From contig PXPT01000102.1 in the NCBI GenBank assembly GCA_003021505.1, forward strand, positions 10,261-70,742: 60,482 nt of DNA, given 5' to 3'. The notes under the pieces were generated by a model that ran no database searches, was not told the DNA's origin, and saw only the letters and a list, made by a program, of their open reading frames with translations. Position numbers and translations under genes: made by a program. Below are positions 35,378-50,111 of the stretch, one piece after another (position 1 is the first letter of the stretch; each line of letters opens with the position of its first letter). The stretch is from Cyanobacteria bacterium QS_4_48_99. Lineage in GTDB: Bacteria > Cyanobacteriota > Cyanobacteriia > Cyanobacteriales > Rubidibacteraceae.

Positions 35378-36616
35378 ATGAGATTGAACAAGTTTTCCCT
35401 CAAGCGAGGTCAGAGATTACGCCGCCGTAACACGACGGCGCCTGCTATGACCGTTGCTCAGCTCCTCAGCTATCTACTCGCCATTTTTCTGGGATCGCTT
35501 TTGGGTTCGGGAGTTTATGGAGTCCTGCCCTCTCAAGCTAGTCCAGCTCTCCAAGAACTCACCCCTGCCCAAGGTCAAACAACGCTGCTGGCACAAAGGG
35601 AATCCATCCCCGCTGGCAGGTTTGTCAGTACTGCTGTGGAGCCGGTGGGAAAAGCAGTAGTGCGGGTCGATATTGAACGGACAGTAACGTTTTCCAATCC
35701 TTTTGGTGGCTTATTTGGCAATGAGTCTTTTTCAAATATGCCCCGACAGAGGCGACTGCGAGGTCAAGGTTCAGGTTTGATCGTCGATAGCAGCGGGATT
35801 ATTCTGACTAATGCCCATGTCGTGAGTGAAGCGGACCAAGTAAGTGTACATCTCAAGGATGGACGAACCTTTCCAGGAAAGGTGCAGGGGGCAGATTCCG
35901 TAACAGATTTGGCGGTTATTAAAGTTGAGGGAACTGAGTTACCCACAGCACCGATAGGAGATTCCAGTGCAGTGCAGGTTGGTGACTGGGCGATCGCTGT
36001 CGGTAATCCTCTGGGACTCGACAACACAGTCACTTTAGGCATTGTTAGCTCTCTGGAACGCCCCAGTGCTGAAGTTGGCATTCCCGACAAACGGGTGAAC
36101 TTCATCCAAACTGATGCGGCAATTAATCCCGGCAACTCCGGCGGACCACTACTGAATGACCGAGGGGAAGTGATTGGCATTAATACCGCCATTCGTGCTG
36201 ATGCAGCGGCGGGAGGAATTGGTTTTGCTATCCCCGTCAACAAAGCCAAAGCGATCTACCCCAAACTGGCACAGGGAGAGCGCATTGCCCATCCCTATCT
36301 GGGAATTCTCATGCAGAATCTCACCCCCGAGTTAGCCGCTGAGTACAACAGCGCCCCCAATTCCTCGGTACAACTTCCCAAAGTCAATGGTGTCCTGGTT
36401 GCACAGGTACAACCCAATACGCCAGCCGAAAATTTTGGAATGCGCCCAGGGGATGTCGTCGTTAAAGTTGATGGGCAAAGTGTAGCTGATCCTGGACAAC
36501 TACAGCGCATTGTTGAAAATAGTCGCGTGGGTCAAAAGTTAGAGTTCCAGGTGCGGCGTGGCAACCAAACCAAATCACTAGCGGTACGCACTGGCGAACT
36601 GCAAGACTTTTCGTGA
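35378..36616 (+). CDS. HtrA/DegP-type serine protease (HhoA-like)
   Basis: A periplasmic or membrane-anchored serine protease with chaperone-like roles in protein quality control. The catalytic triad is His147 (ILTNAHVV), Asp177 (SVTDLAVIK) and Ser254 (PGNSGGPL). One PDZ domain lies at about 300-405 (PYLGILMQNL, GMRPGDVVVKVDGQSV). A single N-terminal membrane span or signal lies at 29-50. Residues 11-25 (GQRLRRRNTTAPAMT) are encoded by a 43-nt palindromic repeat that also occurs between genes at 49423 and 57782, so part of the N-terminal cytoplasmic tail derives from a repeat. The ATG start is upstream of that segment. Confidence 0.92.
   Translation: MRLNKFSLKRGQRLRRRNTTAPAMTVAQLLSYLLAIFLGSLLGSGVYGVLPSQASPALQELTPAQGQTTLLAQRESIPAGRFVSTAVEPVGKAVVRVDIERTVTFSNPFGGLFGNESFSNMPRQRRLRGQGSGLIVDSSGIILTNAHVVSEADQVSVHLKDGRTFPGKVQGADSVTDLAVIKVEGTELPTAPIGDSSAVQVGDWAIAVGNPLGLDNTVTLGIVSSLERPSAEVGIPDKRVNFIQTDAAINPGNSGGPLLNDRGEVIGINTAIRADAAAGGIGFAIPVNKAKAIYPKLAQGERIAHPYLGILMQNLTPELAAEYNSAPNSSVQLPKVNGVLVAQVQPNTPAENFGMRPGDVVVKVDGQSVADPGQLQRIVENSRVGQKLEFQVRRGNQTKSLAVRTGELQDFS
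35409..35451 (+). repeat. 43-nt palindromic repeat, copy A, inside the htrA-like gene
   Basis: Outer arms GTCAGAG and CTATGAC (one mismatch), inner arms CGCCGCCGT and ACGACGGCG (one mismatch) around AAC. The same element occurs at 49423-49465 and 57782-57824, always on the plus strand and always followed by cgttg. Here it codes for residues 11-25 of the protease. Confidence 0.9.
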
Positions 36617-36665
36617 GGAGGTAAACCACATCTGCCCTCTGCCTTATTCATAAATAATGCGAAAT

Positions 36666-36686
36666 CCCCTCCCTATTGGGGAGGGG
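36666..36686. terminator. Hairpin terminator between convergent htrA and rpoC2 genes
   Basis: CCCCTCCC at 36666-36673 pairs with GGGAGGGG at 36679-36686 (8 bp) across a 5-base loop. Its position between converging stops (36616 and 36710) suggests a shared terminator, though it has no strong T tract. Confidence 0.65.
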
Positions 36687-36709
36687 ACAAACTTAGATAA
36701 GCTTAATCG

Positions 36710-40714
<4,005 letters not shown>

Positions 40715-40742
40715 CCTGCGTCCTAATTTGTTGAAGGTATGT

Positions 40743-40858
40743 ATGGGTTACAAGTTGTTCGGCGAATCCCTTTCCGTAGGGTAGGTTAAACCTTGAAAGT
40801 TATTTAGGGGTTGAAAGTTGGGTTTGCTAACCGGCAACCTGCACCTGTAACACCTAGC
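40743..40858 (-). repeat. Dispersed intergenic repeat, copy 3, in the rpoC1-rpoC2 spacer
   Basis: On the minus strand this has gcaggttgccggttagc, then aacctaccctacgg and cgaacaacttg, in the same order as the copy at 9150-9260 on the plus strand. It lies within the rpo operon between rpoC1 and rpoC2 and so is expected to be transcribed. Confidence 0.6.
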
Positions 40859-42752
40859 CCAGCAGAGCTTCTTGAATTGTCCGATTGTAGATAATTCGAC
40901 CGGGGGTAGTGCGGATGTACTGCGAGATTTGCTCCCCAGAAGCTGTCTCCTTTACTCGGCGCTCTCGATAGTGCTTGAGAAGGCTACCGTCATCGAGCGT
41001 TTCCTCCTGAAGCACCTCCTCATCTGGCTCTGCTGTCTTGACGGTGCCCTTGTAGCGTACCCAAATGGGAGCGTGGAGATTGAGGTGCCCTTGCTCATAG
41101 GCTCTGGAGGCATCGTCGAGGCTGGCAAAGTAGCGCTCTGCACCGTCTTCGGCTGCTGGGTCGTTTGCTGTTAAGTAATAGCAGCCCAATACCATATCCT
41201 GGGACGGGGTAACAATGGGGCGACCCGTTGCCGGGGAAAGGATGTTGTGGCTTGCCAACATTAACAAGCGGGCTTCTGACTGCGCTTCCAACGACAGCGG
41301 AACGTGAACCGCCATTTGGTCGCCATCAAAGTCAGCGTTAAAGGCTGGACAAGCTAGAGGGTGAAGTTGAATCGCCCGCCCTTCTACTAAGATGGGTTCA
41401 AAGGCTTGAATGCCCAGACGGTGCAGCGTGGGAGCGCGGTTGAGGAAGACGGGATGACCCGTAATCACTTCCTCCAAAATATCCCAAACACTGGGGTCGC
41501 TTCGCATAATCAGCTTTTTCGCTGCCTTGATGTTATTAACTACCCCACTCCGAATCAGGCGGTGAATCACAAACGGTTGGAACAATTCAATCGCCATTTC
41601 CCGAGGCAAGCCGCACTGATACATTTTTAGCTTCGGACCAACGACAATCACCGAACGCCCCGAGTAGTCCACCCGTTTGCCCAGCAGGTTTTGCCGAAAA
41701 CGCCCTTGTTTGCCTTCAATAATGTCGCTTAAGGACTTGAGAGGACGATTATTCGCACCTACGACAGTACGACCCCGCCGCCCATTGTCAATCAGAGCAT
41801 CAACAGATTCTTGGAGCATCCGTTTTTCGTTGCGAACAATGATTTCTGGGGCAAGGATTTCCTGCAACCGGGCGAGGCGGTTATTGCGATTGATTACCCG
41901 TCGATAAAGGTCGTTGAGGTCGGAGGTGGCAAAGCGACCGCCGTCGAGTTGCACCATCGGACGCAAGTCGGGGGGAATAACGGGTATGGTCGTCACCACC
42001 ATCCAATCAGCTTGCGAGCCAGTCGCGATGAAGTTGTCAATCACCCGAAGGCGCTTAATCAGCTTCGCCCGTTTCTGACCCTTGGCTTGGGCAATTTCTT
42101 CGCGGAGCTCTTCTGCTTCTGTTTCTAAATTGACTTCTTGTAGCAGTCGCTGGATTGCCTCTGCGCCAATGCCCACTTCTACGCCCATCAGCTCGGACTC
42201 TTCGCCATAAAGTTGCTCTTCAATTTCGAGCCATTGTTCCTCGGTGAGCAGTTGTTTATAGCTAAGATTCCCTGCATTCCCTGGATCAAGTACTACATAG
42301 GCATTGAAGTAAACCACCTGCTCCACATCCCGCAACGGCATATCTAGCAGGATGGAGAGATAGCTGGGAATGCCTTTGAGATACCAGACATGGGTGACAG
42401 GAGCAGCGAGTTTGATGTAGCCCATGCGGTGACGGCGCACTCGCGACTCGGTAACTTCCACACCGCAGCGCTCGCAGACAATGCCCCGGTGACGCACCCG
42501 CTTGTACTTACCGCAGTGGCATTCCCAGTCTTTAGCCGGACCAAAAATCCGCTCACAGAACAGCCCATCCATTTCGGGTTTGAGGGTGCGATAGTTGATT
42601 GTTTCTGGCTTAGAAACTTCACCCACTACCTGACCGTTAGGGAGTGTTCTTTCACCCCATTGGCGAATACGCTCAGGAGAAGCCAGACTAATTTTGACGT
42701 AGTCAAACCGCTGTTCTATCTGCTGTTTCATTTGTCCTTTTTCCTTTGTCAT
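40854..42752 (-). CDS. rpoC1: DNA-directed RNA polymerase subunit gamma (RpoC1)
   Basis: The N-terminal part of the split largest subunit, 632 residues. The zinc ribbon is [20 protein letters not shown], and the catalytic magnesium loop [15 protein letters not shown] is intact. Two in-frame ATGs lie 21 bases apart (42752 and 42731), each inside a copy of the same 12-bp sequence (tcatttgtcctt on the plus strand), which provides an AAGGAC ribosome binding site to both. The homologous core starts QRFDYVKI, so either is possible. The longer form is listed. Confidence 0.97.
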   Translation of the reverse strand: MTKEKGQMKQQIEQRFDYVKISLASPERIRQWGERTLPNGQVVGEVSKPETINYRTLKPEMDGLFCERIFGPAKDWECHCGKYKRVRHRGIVCERCGVEVTESRVRRHRMGYIKLAAPVTHVWYLKGIPSYLSILLDMPLRDVEQVVYFNAYVVLDPGNAGNLSYKQLLTEEQWLEIEEQLYGEESELMGVEVGIGAEAIQRLLQEVNLETEAEELREEIAQAKGQKRAKLIKRLRVIDNFIATGSQADWMVVTTIPVIPPDLRPMVQLDGGRFATSDLNDLYRRVINRNNRLARLQEILAPEIIVRNEKRMLQESVDALIDNGRRGRTVVGANNRPLKSLSDIIEGKQGRFRQNLLGKRVDYSGRSVIVVGPKLKMYQCGLPREMAIELFQPFVIHRLIRSGVVNNIKAAKKLIMRSDPSVWDILEEVITGHPVFLNRAPTLHRLGIQAFEPILVEGRAIQLHPLACPAFNADFDGDQMAVHVPLSLEAQSEARLLMLASHNILSPATGRPIVTPSQDMVLGCYYLTANDPAAEDGAERYFASLDDASRAYEQGHLNLHAPIWVRYKGTVKTAEPDEEVLQEETLDDGSLLKHYRERRVKETASGEQISQYIRTTPGRIIYNRTIQEALLG

Positions 42753-42924
42753 TTGTCCTTGGTTAGGGGTCAGTGATTTTCCGGTTTACCACTGACCTCT
42801 AACGACTGAGGCTTGAAGCGCGATTGACCAACGGTCGTGGCAGGACGGACATATTGAAGGTTCTCGCGAAGCGAGTACCCCGTGTCCTTCTCCGTCGCTT
42901 CGCGGCGGAGTAATCCGCGACCAA

Positions 42925-45900
42925 TTACTCCTCTACCTCTTCCTCTTCTTCCTGTTCCTCTTCTTCCTGGAGGTCTTCGCGAGTCAGAGACTCATAAGTG
43001 GGTCGAGAAGGAGTGCGACGACGCTCGGAATCAGCCATCAAATCCACTTCCACATCGTGGCTTGTTCCATCCTCTGCTGTTTCGACTTTATGCACTGACA
43101 TGTCTAATCCCAGAGACTGCAATTCTCGCATTAACACCTTGAATGACTCTGGTGTTCCTGGTCGAGGGATGGGCTTGCCCTTAACGACGGCGTTGAGTGC
43201 TTCGTTGCGTCCCTGCATGTCGTCGGATTTGACGGTAAGCAACTCCTGTAGGGTGTAGGCAGCACCGAAGGCTTCTAGCGCCCAGACTTCCATTTCGCCA
43301 AAGCGCTGACCGCCCTGCTGCGCCTTACCGCCGAGGGGTTGTTGTGTCACTAGTGAGTAGGGTCCAGTAGAACGAGCATGAATTTTGTCATCAACGAGGT
43401 GGACGAGCTTCAACATATACGCCTGACCCACGGTAACGGGGCGGTCAAAGGGTTCGCCGGTGCGTCCGTCATACACTTGGATTTTGCCAGGATTGTCCTG
43501 GTCATAGACCCATTGTTTGTCTAGTTGGTTCTGGGCTTGTGAGAGTTTTTCTTGCACTGTATTGCGAGAGGCTTGCTCTCCATACATCTCATCGAAGGGA
43601 GTGACTTTAAAGCGATCGCCGAGTTGTTCTCCTGCCCAGCCAAGAAGACACTCGTAGACTTGCCCCACGTTCATCCGGGAAGGCACTCCCAGGGGGTTGA
43701 GAATGACATCCACGGGGCTACCATCAGGGAGATAGGGCATATCCTCCACTGGCAGGATGCGAGAGATAATTCCTTTATTTCCATGCCGCCCAGCCATCTT
43801 GTCTCCAACTTGAATCGGGCGCTTCTGTGCCACATGGACGCGCACTACCATATTAGCGCCAGGAGGCAATTCATCTCCCTGTTCGCGGGTAAAGACGCGC
43901 ACATCTACTACTCTACCTTTCTCGCCATTGGGAACTCGCAGGGAGTTGTCGCGCACATCCCGCGCTTTCTCTCCGAAAATGGCTCGCAGAAGTTTTTCCT
44001 CTGGTGGCTGGTCGGACTCGCCTTTGGGCGTTACCTTACCTACCAGGATCTCACCCGCTTCTACCCAAGCACCGATGCGGATAATTCCGCGCTCATCTAG
44101 TTGCCGCAAGGCATCTTCGCCCACGTTGGGAATCTCGCGGGTAATTTCTTCGGGACCGAGTTTGGTTTGGCGAGCTTCAATCTCGTATTTTTCCACGTGG
44201 ATGCTGGTGTAGACATCATCGTGAACGAGGCGCTCGCTAATTAAGATGGCATCCTCGTAGTTGTAACCTTCCCAGGGCATATAAGCGACGAGAATATTGC
44301 GACCAAGGGCGATTTCGCCGCCTTCTGTGGCACTCCCGTCTGCCAGCACTTGACCAGGCACGACTTCCTGACCCTTATGTACCAAGGGGCGCTGATTTAA
44401 ACAGGTGTCTTGGTTGGAGCGCTGATACTTCTGCAAGGGATAGTCAATTTCTTGCTTGGATGAGGAAGGACGAATGCGAACTACGCTCGCATCCACGTCA
44501 GTAACTGTGCCCTGGGTGCGCGAGACCAAGACCATCCCCGAATCTCGTGCGGCTTGTGCCTCTAGTCCTGTTCCCACCAAGGAACGTTCGGGGCGCAGCA
44601 GAGGCACTGCCTGCCGCTGCATGTTTGAACCCATTAAGGCTCGGTTGGCATCGTCGTGTTCTAGGAAGGGAATCAGGGAAGTGCCCACCGAGACAATTTG
44701 CATGGGAGAGACAGCAACGTAGTCTATCTGATCGGGCGAGGTGGTGGAGAACTCATGCCGATAGCGCATGGGCACAGAATCTCCGAGGATGTTGCCTTCT
44801 TCGTCCGTGGGCACATCTCCAGGAGCAACGCGCAGCTCGTCTTCTTCGTCTGCGGTAAGGTAGTCTGGCTCGCGTTCGCGCAGCACTCTTCCGTTTTCTA
44901 CTGGGTAGTAGGGGGTCTCGACAAAGCCATATTCATTCACTCGCGCGTAGGTGGCTAGAGAACCAATCAATCCGGCATTAGGACCTTCGGGAGTTTCCAC
45001 TGGACAAATCCTCCCGTGGTGGGAGGGGTGAATATCCCGGACAGCGAACCCAGCCCGCTCCCGAGTTAAACCTCCTGGTCCCAAGGCGCTCAGGCGACGC
45101 TTGTGGGTCAACTCGGCTAAGGGGTTGGTCTGGTCCATAAACTGGGAGAGCTGGGAGGAACCGAAAAATTCCTTAATTGCTGCTACCAGGGGTTTCGGAT
45201 TGACTAAGGAGGCAGGGGTGAGGACATCCGCTTCACTAACCGTCATACGTTCGCGGATAATCCGCTCGAGGCGATTGAGACCAACCCGCACCTGATTTTG
45301 CAGCAGCTCGCCCACCGAGCGCACGCGCCGATTGCCCAAGTGGTCAATGTCGTCTGTTTGACCAGCATCAAATTCTAAGTTGATTAGGTAGTCCACCGAG
45401 GCGAGAATATCTTCCTGGGTGAGGATTCGAACGGTATCGGGAATATTCAGCCGCAGCTTTTTGTTGAGTTTGTAGCGACCGACTCGCCCCAAATCGTAGC
45501 GCTTGCTGTCGAAAAAGCGCGAATCTAGTAATTGCTGACCGCCATTAACTGTCGGTGGCTCACCAGGACGGAGCTTGCGGTACAGTTCAGTGAGGGCTTC
45601 GTCTTCGCTGGGATTACCTTCTTTGTCCAGGGTTTTCTGGTAGTAGTCTGGGTGCCGCAGGGCATCCATGATGTCGTGGTCGGATAGCCCAATGGCTTTG
45701 AGCAGCACTTGGGCACTGAGTTTGCGGGTTTTGTCGATGCGTACCCACACGAGGTCGTTTTTATCTGTCTCGAATTTGAGCCACGCCCCTCGGTTGGGAA
45801 TCAAAGAGGCGGAATAGGTGCGGCGGTTGTTTTTGTCTGTTTCGGCTTTATAGTAAACACCAGGCGATCGCACAATCTGGTTGACAATTACCCGTTCGGC

Positions 45901-46242
45901 GCCGTTAATAATGAAGGTTCCCCGCTCTGTCATTAGGGGCAAGTCGCCGATGAACACTTCCTGCTCTTTGATTTCCCCAGTTTCTTTATTAATCAGCCTG
46001 GTAGGAACGTACATCTGCACCGCATAGGTGCTGTCGCGACGCTTGGCTTCTTCCACGTCGTACTTAGGTCGCTTGAGCTTGTAGTTTTCCCCAAGGAAAT
46101 GGAGTTCTAGCTTCCCAGTGTAATCCGTAATGGGTGAGAAGCTGTTGAGTTCTTCAATTAGTCCTCTCTCAAGGAAAAAGCGAAAGCTGGAATGTTGAAT
46201 TTCAATCAGGTCTGGAAGAAAATTTTGGGTTAAATTGCTCAT
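42925..46242 (-). CDS. rpoB: DNA-directed RNA polymerase subunit beta
   Basis: RpoB, 1105 residues, the typical compact cyanobacterial length. It includes the rifampicin-pocket region ([20 protein letters not shown] followed by [11 protein letters not shown]), the [18 protein letters not shown] block and the C-terminal [21 protein letters not shown] highly acidic Glu-rich tail ends the protein ([13 protein letters not shown]). It is the first gene of the rpoB-C1-C2 cluster, with a leader of nearly 300 bases that contains a 7-bp hairpin (46306-46333). Confidence 0.97.
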   Translation of the reverse strand: MSNLTQNFLPDLIEIQHSSFRFFLERGLIEELNSFSPITDYTGKLELHFLGENYKLKRPKYDVEEAKRRDSTYAVQMYVPTRLINKETGEIKEQEVFIGDLPLMTERGTFIINGAERVIVNQIVRSPGVYYKAETDKNNRRTYSASLIPNRGAWLKFETDKNDLVWVRIDKTRKLSAQVLLKAIGLSDHDIMDALRHPDYYQKTLDKEGNPSEDEALTELYRKLRPGEPPTVNGGQQLLDSRFFDSKRYDLGRVGRYKLNKKLRLNIPDTVRILTQEDILASVDYLINLEFDAGQTDDIDHLGNRRVRSVGELLQNQVRVGLNRLERIIRERMTVSEADVLTPASLVNPKPLVAAIKEFFGSSQLSQFMDQTNPLAELTHKRRLSALGPGGLTRERAGFAVRDIHPSHHGRICPVETPEGPNAGLIGSLATYARVNEYGFVETPYYPVENGRVLREREPDYLTADEEDELRVAPGDVPTDEEGNILGDSVPMRYRHEFSTTSPDQIDYVAVSPMQIVSVGTSLIPFLEHDDANRALMGSNMQRQAVPLLRPERSLVGTGLEAQAARDSGMVLVSRTQGTVTDVDASVVRIRPSSSKQEIDYPLQKYQRSNQDTCLNQRPLVHKGQEVVPGQVLADGSATEGGEIALGRNILVAYMPWEGYNYEDAILISERLVHDDVYTSIHVEKYEIEARQTKLGPEEITREIPNVGEDALRQLDERGIIRIGAWVEAGEILVGKVTPKGESDQPPEEKLLRAIFGEKARDVRDNSLRVPNGEKGRVVDVRVFTREQGDELPPGANMVVRVHVAQKRPIQVGDKMAGRHGNKGIISRILPVEDMPYLPDGSPVDVILNPLGVPSRMNVGQVYECLLGWAGEQLGDRFKVTPFDEMYGEQASRNTVQEKLSQAQNQLDKQWVYDQDNPGKIQVYDGRTGEPFDRPVTVGQAYMLKLVHLVDDKIHARSTGPYSLVTQQPLGGKAQQGGQRFGEMEVWALEAFGAAYTLQELLTVKSDDMQGRNEALNAVVKGKPIPRPGTPESFKVLMRELQSLGLDMSVHKVETAEDGTSHDVEVDLMADSERRRTPSRPTYESLTREDLQEEEEQEEEEEVEE

Positions 46243-46305
46243 GGGTTTTTCTTGGTGAGGCTAGTTGTTAGCTTCGGTAAAGGAAGTCTCGCTGTTTGCA
46301 GGAGG

Positions 46306-46333
46306 CTCTCGCCACTTGCTACAGGAGCGAGAG
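46306..46333 (-). promoter_or_regulatory. Hairpin in the rpoB leader
   Basis: CTCTCGC (46306-46312) and GCGAGAG (46327-46333) are perfect inverted repeats with a 14-base loop, about 64 bases upstream of the rpoB start on the transcribed strand. It could be a leader structure, but no T tract or known motif identifies it. Confidence 0.4.
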
Positions 46334-46536
46334 ACTACAAAATCAACTCAAACGAGTCAATGCTTCACTAAGCGGTATAAGCTAGTTTAGTTAAGGTAAA
46401 ACTGCACCCATAACTGGCTCTAGAATTCGCCACCTGGAATGTTTTGTGCAACTGCTGCATGCCAGGGTACAATTGTCAAGGCTAAAAATGAACAACTGAG
46501 GGTTAACTAGCCTGGTTGGCTGAGGAAGAACTGAAG

Positions 46537-47364
46537 CTAGCTGCTTAGAGACGCTAACCAGTTAGAGTCAGTAGAACTTGAATCCGGCGGATCAATGCCA
46601 AACAGGCGACAGGCATTTTCACTTGTTTGAGCAGCAAGGGCTTCTAGATTCATATTCTTCTGGAGAGCTAGGGATTCAGCGACATAGCGCACGTAGCTGG
46701 GTTCATTTCGTTTTCCCCGTCGTGGAACTGGTGCTAGGAACGGACAGTCAGTTTCGATTAAGAGGCGATCGCTTGGTACCATCTCAGCAGAAGCTTGAAT
46801 TTGCTTGGCATTTTTAAAGGTAACGATGCCGCTAAAACTGATGTAAAACCCCACATCCAAAAACTGTTGGGTTTCCTCTGGATTCCCTCCCCAGCAGTGC
46901 ATCACGCCTCGAACAGCACCGTTAGTTTGCCAAAACTCTTGTAGTAGCTCTGCCAGGGGAGTGGCTGCATCTCGGCAGTGAATAATAACTGGTAGATCAA
47001 GTTGCTGTGCAATTTCTAGTTGCGCTCTTGCTACCGCTTTTTGCTGCTGATAGTTATCGGCTTTGTAGAAATCTAGCCCCATTTCGCCAATGGCGACGAC
47101 TCGCTCCTCTGAGGAGGCTAGACTCCGAATCTGGTTCGCTGTTTCCGGTTTCCACTTCTGAGCCTCTAGGGGATGTAATCCTACCGCTAAAGACAATTCT
47201 GGAAAGCGATCAGCCAGTGCTTTAATCCCCTCGAACTCTTCTGGTTCTACACAGGAGTGTACTAAACGGGAAACTCCCGCTTCCCGCCAACGGTCTTGCA
47301 GCGCTTCTAAATCCTCCTGGAAAACCTCAAAGTTGAGATGAACATGGGTATCTATTAGCTGCAT
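46537..47364 (-). CDS. tatD: TatD-family metal-dependent deoxyribonuclease
   Basis: A 275-residue TIM-barrel metal-dependent hydrolase of the TatD family; characterised members are 3'-5' exonucleases involved in DNA repair and turnover. The metal-binding motifs are IDTHVHLNF (residues 4-12), [25 protein letters not shown] and ETDCPFLAP. It lies between rpsT and rpoB, an order conserved in cyanobacteria, but is separated from rpoB by almost 300 bases. It is a complete frame with a normal start. Confidence 0.93.
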   Translation of the reverse strand: MQLIDTHVHLNFEVFQEDLEALQDRWREAGVSRLVHSCVEPEEFEGIKALADRFPELSLAVGLHPLEAQKWKPETANQIRSLASSEERVVAIGEMGLDFYKADNYQQQKAVARAQLEIAQQLDLPVIIHCRDAATPLAELLQEFWQTNGAVRGVMHCWGGNPEETQQFLDVGFYISFSGIVTFKNAKQIQASAEMVPSDRLLIETDCPFLAPVPRRGKRNEPSYVRYVAESLALQKNMNLEALAAQTSENACRLFGIDPPDSSSTDSNWLASLSS

Positions 47365-47462
47365 TTGCCCTACCTGCTACCGATTTTGCTAAGTTTTAGT
47401 AAGCGCAAGCGGCTTAACCATTTCCAGGGAAAATTATTTTCCCCAAAGTACCCTGTGCTGTG

Positions 47463-47759
47463 TTAGGAAGTAGCAGTGGTGGTTTGCTTAAAGGCTTTCG
47501 CCAACCGAGCTTTTTTACGAGCGCCATTGTTGGGATGTAAGGCTTTTCGCGTTACTGCTTTATCAATCTTGCTGTAGGCTGCCGACATTGCCTGCTGTAC
47601 GCTTTCTCTTCTTTCTTGAGTGGGGTTAGAGGCGTACGCTTCTACACTACGGAAATATTTTTTCATCAGGGTCTTAACTGCTGATTGATAAGCTTTGTTA
47701 CGCAGTCGGTTGCGCTCGGCTGTTCTGATGCGCTTCTCTGCAGACTTGATATTTGCCAC
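47463..47759 (-). CDS. rpsT: 30S ribosomal protein S20
   Basis: S20 binds 16S rRNA early in small-subunit assembly. The start [20 protein letters not shown] and the helices [10 protein letters not shown] and [20 protein letters not shown] match the family; the protein is strongly basic and 98 residues long. An extended -10 promoter (TGCTATAAT) lies about 50 bases upstream on its strand. tatD follows after about 100 bases. Confidence 0.97.
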   Translation of the reverse strand: MANIKSAEKRIRTAERNRLRNKAYQSAVKTLMKKYFRSVEAYASNPTQERRESVQQAMSAAYSKIDKAVTRKALHPNNGARKKARLAKAFKQTTTATS

Positions 47760-47810
47760 GGCTATCCAGGAAAAGTTGCTTTTTTATACCTATGCCTTAC
47801 CAGAAACAAT

Positions 47811-47819
47811 ATTATAGCA
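47811..47819 (-). promoter_or_regulatory. Extended -10 promoter of rpsT
   Basis: On the minus strand the sequence reads TGCTATAAT, a perfect -10 hexamer (47811-47816) with the extended TG one base ahead. The -35 region 17 bases upstream (GTGGCA) is weak, as is usual for extended -10 promoters. It predicts an rpsT leader of about 45 bases. Confidence 0.6.
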
Positions 47820-48108
47820 GATTTTTTACGAGTTGCCACTTTTTGAGTTTACTCAACTAGTCGAGTAGTGCAGTAAAGATATAAAGCTATCTCGAGGGCG
47901 GTCACTCACCCAAAAACCATGCTTAAGGAAGTAGCATATTCATTATAGCATCTCTGCGTGATGAAGTAGCCAAGCATGACTTAGAAAAAAATCCAGGTTA
48001 AGCTATAGAGGAGCACAGGTAGGAGCAATGCAACTCGCGACTGATTGCGGGAAACTTGTCCACCTAAAGCTCATAGAGGGTAGTAGCGAAAAGGGGTATT
48101 TTGACTCC

Positions 48109-49419
48109 ATGCTGCGAATCATTACTCGCGTCACTGAGGCACAAACAGAACTATGGCGTATTGGTAGGCGTACCCATAACAACGAAGTTTTCCAGCAAGA
48201 GGATACAGTTCGAGAAGTGCTGCGAACGGTTAGGCATCAAGGAGACCAAGCACTTTTAGACTATACAGCCAAATTCGATGGAAAAACGCTAGAGTGGGAG
48301 CAACTGCGCGCCAGCGGTTCGGAACTAGATGCGGCTTATCAGCAAGTGTCTAAGGAATTACTAGATGCCATCCAGCTTGCGTGTCAAAGAATTGAAGCGT
48401 TTCATCGTCAGCGCATTCCTAAATCGTGGGTGCAATTTGGCGATGATGAGGTGGTTTTAGGCAAGCGTTATACCCCAGTTGAGCGGGCAGGAGTCTATGT
48501 TCCTGGCGGCAGAGCTGCCTATCCGAGTACGGTGTTGATGAATGCGGTTCCTGCCAAAGTCGCCCAGGTTCCTCGGCTTGTGATGGCGACACCACCAGCA
48601 GCGGAGACAAAAATTAACTCAGCCGTTTTAGTAGCAGCACAAGAAGCGGGCGTGGACGAGATTTACCGGGTAGGCGGCGCTCAAGTGATCGCGGCTTTGG
48701 CATTTGGAACTGAAACGTTTCCTAAAGTCGATGTCATTACTGGACCAGGCAACATCTATGTCACCCTCGCCAAAAAAATGGTCTATGGGACTGTAGGCAT
48801 CGACTCGCTAGCAGGACCCTCGGAAGTGCTCATTATTGCTGATGGTGAAGCCAATCCCACCTACGTCGCAGCGGACTTGCTCGCCCAAGCCGAACATGAC
48901 CCCATGGCAGCGGCAATTCTTCTGACAACCGATGCCGAGTTGGCAAAAAGCGTTCAATCCCGGGTGCAGAAGCAACTCCAAAACCATCCCCGACGGACTC
49001 TCACCGAGAAAGCGATCGCTCACTATGGTTTAATTGTGGTTGTCAATTCCCTCGAAGCTGCGGCTGACCTTTCCAATCTCTTTGCCCCAGAACATTTAGA
49101 ACTAGAGGTCAGCGACCCCTGGACAGTGCTGGAGTCGATTCGTCATGCTGGCGCTATCTTTTTGGGTCACTCCACCCCAGAAGCAGTGGGAGACTATTTG
49201 GCAGGTCCCAACCATACCCTTCCTACTTCTGGTGCAGCGCGCTATGCCTCCGCTTTGGGAGTGGAGACCTTCATGAAATATTCCAGCCTAGTGCAATACT
49301 CGCCCTCTGCTCTTAACAAAATGTCTGATGCCATCGAGACACTCGCTCAAACTGAGGGGCTACATTCCCACGTCGAGTCGGTGCGACTGCGAACCCAGAA
49401 CAATCAGGACGAGTTTTAA
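48109..49419 (+). CDS. hisD: Histidinol dehydrogenase
   Basis: HisD performs the last two steps of histidine synthesis, oxidising histidinol to histidine. Recognisable parts are the PGGRAAYPSTVLMNAVPAKV block, VGGAQVIAALAFGTE, DVITGPGNIYVTLAKK and the zinc-binding Gln/His in LLAQAEHDP. ATG 48109 gives LRIITRVTEAQ, where relatives begin. An in-frame ATG at 48028 would add 27 residues; its AGGAG at 48021-48025 is only two bases away, too close to be favourable. The gene ends four bases before a 43-nt palindromic repeat. Confidence 0.95.
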   Translation: MLRIITRVTEAQTELWRIGRRTHNNEVFQQEDTVREVLRTVRHQGDQALLDYTAKFDGKTLEWEQLRASGSELDAAYQQVSKELLDAIQLACQRIEAFHRQRIPKSWVQFGDDEVVLGKRYTPVERAGVYVPGGRAAYPSTVLMNAVPAKVAQVPRLVMATPPAAETKINSAVLVAAQEAGVDEIYRVGGAQVIAALAFGTETFPKVDVITGPGNIYVTLAKKMVYGTVGIDSLAGPSEVLIIADGEANPTYVAADLLAQAEHDPMAAAILLTTDAELAKSVQSRVQKQLQNHPRRTLTEKAIAHYGLIVVVNSLEAAADLSNLFAPEHLELEVSDPWTVLESIRHAGAIFLGHSTPEAVGDYLAGPNHTLPTSGAARYASALGVETFMKYSSLVQYSPSALNKMSDAIETLAQTEGLHSHVESVRLRTQNNQDEF

Positions 49420-49422
49420 CTA

Positions 49423-49465
49423 GTCAGAGATTACGCCGCTGTAAGACAAAGGCGCCTGCTCTGAC
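49423..49465 (+). repeat. 43-nt palindromic repeat, copy B
   Basis: Perfect outer arms GTCAGAG/CTCTGAC. The interior is slightly degenerate compared with copies A and C (acaaaggcg instead of acgacggcg). It starts four bases after the hisD stop and is followed by cgttggt. Confidence 0.92.
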
Positions 49466-49592
49466 CGTTGGTCAATTAGGAACTGACCACAGAAAGTTGA
49501 AGATGAAGGCAAAAGTTGGGATAAAGATAACCTTTCACCTTACTGGGGCGTTAGCCTGGTTGAATTAATCATTTCTACGAGGAGAAATTTTG

Positions 49593-50012
49593 GTGCTAAA
49601 CATGATTCTCGTGGCACTCGACGGTTCCTAGTCTTCCGAACAAGTTATAGAGGCTCTCGGAAGCCTTGATATCCAGCCAGCTGCCAAAATCATCCTCTCC
49701 CATTTGGTGGTGCCTCCTCCTACCGAAAGCGAAGTGGCAGCCGAGCGACCCCACCAACCCCAAGAGTCTCTCTATCGGGATGTGGAAAAGCAACTACAGT
49801 TTTACCGAAGTGACCTACCAAGCGAAACTGAAATCGAAATCTTAATGGGCGACCCCGCTGAAGAAATTATCCGCCTCGCTAATATTCACCAAGCTGACTT
49901 GATTGTCATTGGCACTCGTGGACTGAAGGGACTCAAGCGAGTCATTAGAGGCTCTGTAAGCAGTCAGGTTTTCGCAGATGCTCCCTGCTCTGTATTGGTG
50001 GTTAAGCCATAA
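49593..50012 (+). pseudogene. Universal stress protein (UspA family) with a nonsense codon
   Basis: From GTG 49593 (with GGAG at 49581-49584; or ATG 49602) one frame reads ILVALDGS, a TAG at 49629-49631, then SEQVIEALGSLDIQPAAKII to GDPAEEIIRLANIHQADLIV, GTRGLKGLKRVIRGSVSSQV and CSVLVVKP. The ATP-binding G-x2-G-x9-G-S motif near the end is intact. Only the single stop, in the loop right after the first strand, breaks the protein. A restart would lack the first beta strand and half of the nucleotide site. Confidence 0.82.
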
Positions 50013-50050
50013 GGGGAGCAGGGGAAGCAGGGGAAGAAACCTGAACCTAT

Positions 50051-50066
50051 ACGCGACATGTCGCGT
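50051..50066. repeat. 16-bp perfect palindrome
   Basis: ACGCGACATGTCGCGT equals its own reverse complement. It lies between the Usp remnant and hflX, next to purine-rich ggggaagcagg repeats (50013-50040). Confidence 0.8.
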
Positions 50067-50111
50067 TTCAACAACCTGCAACCCCTCCTCACGCCTCACC
50101 CCTCACTCTAC

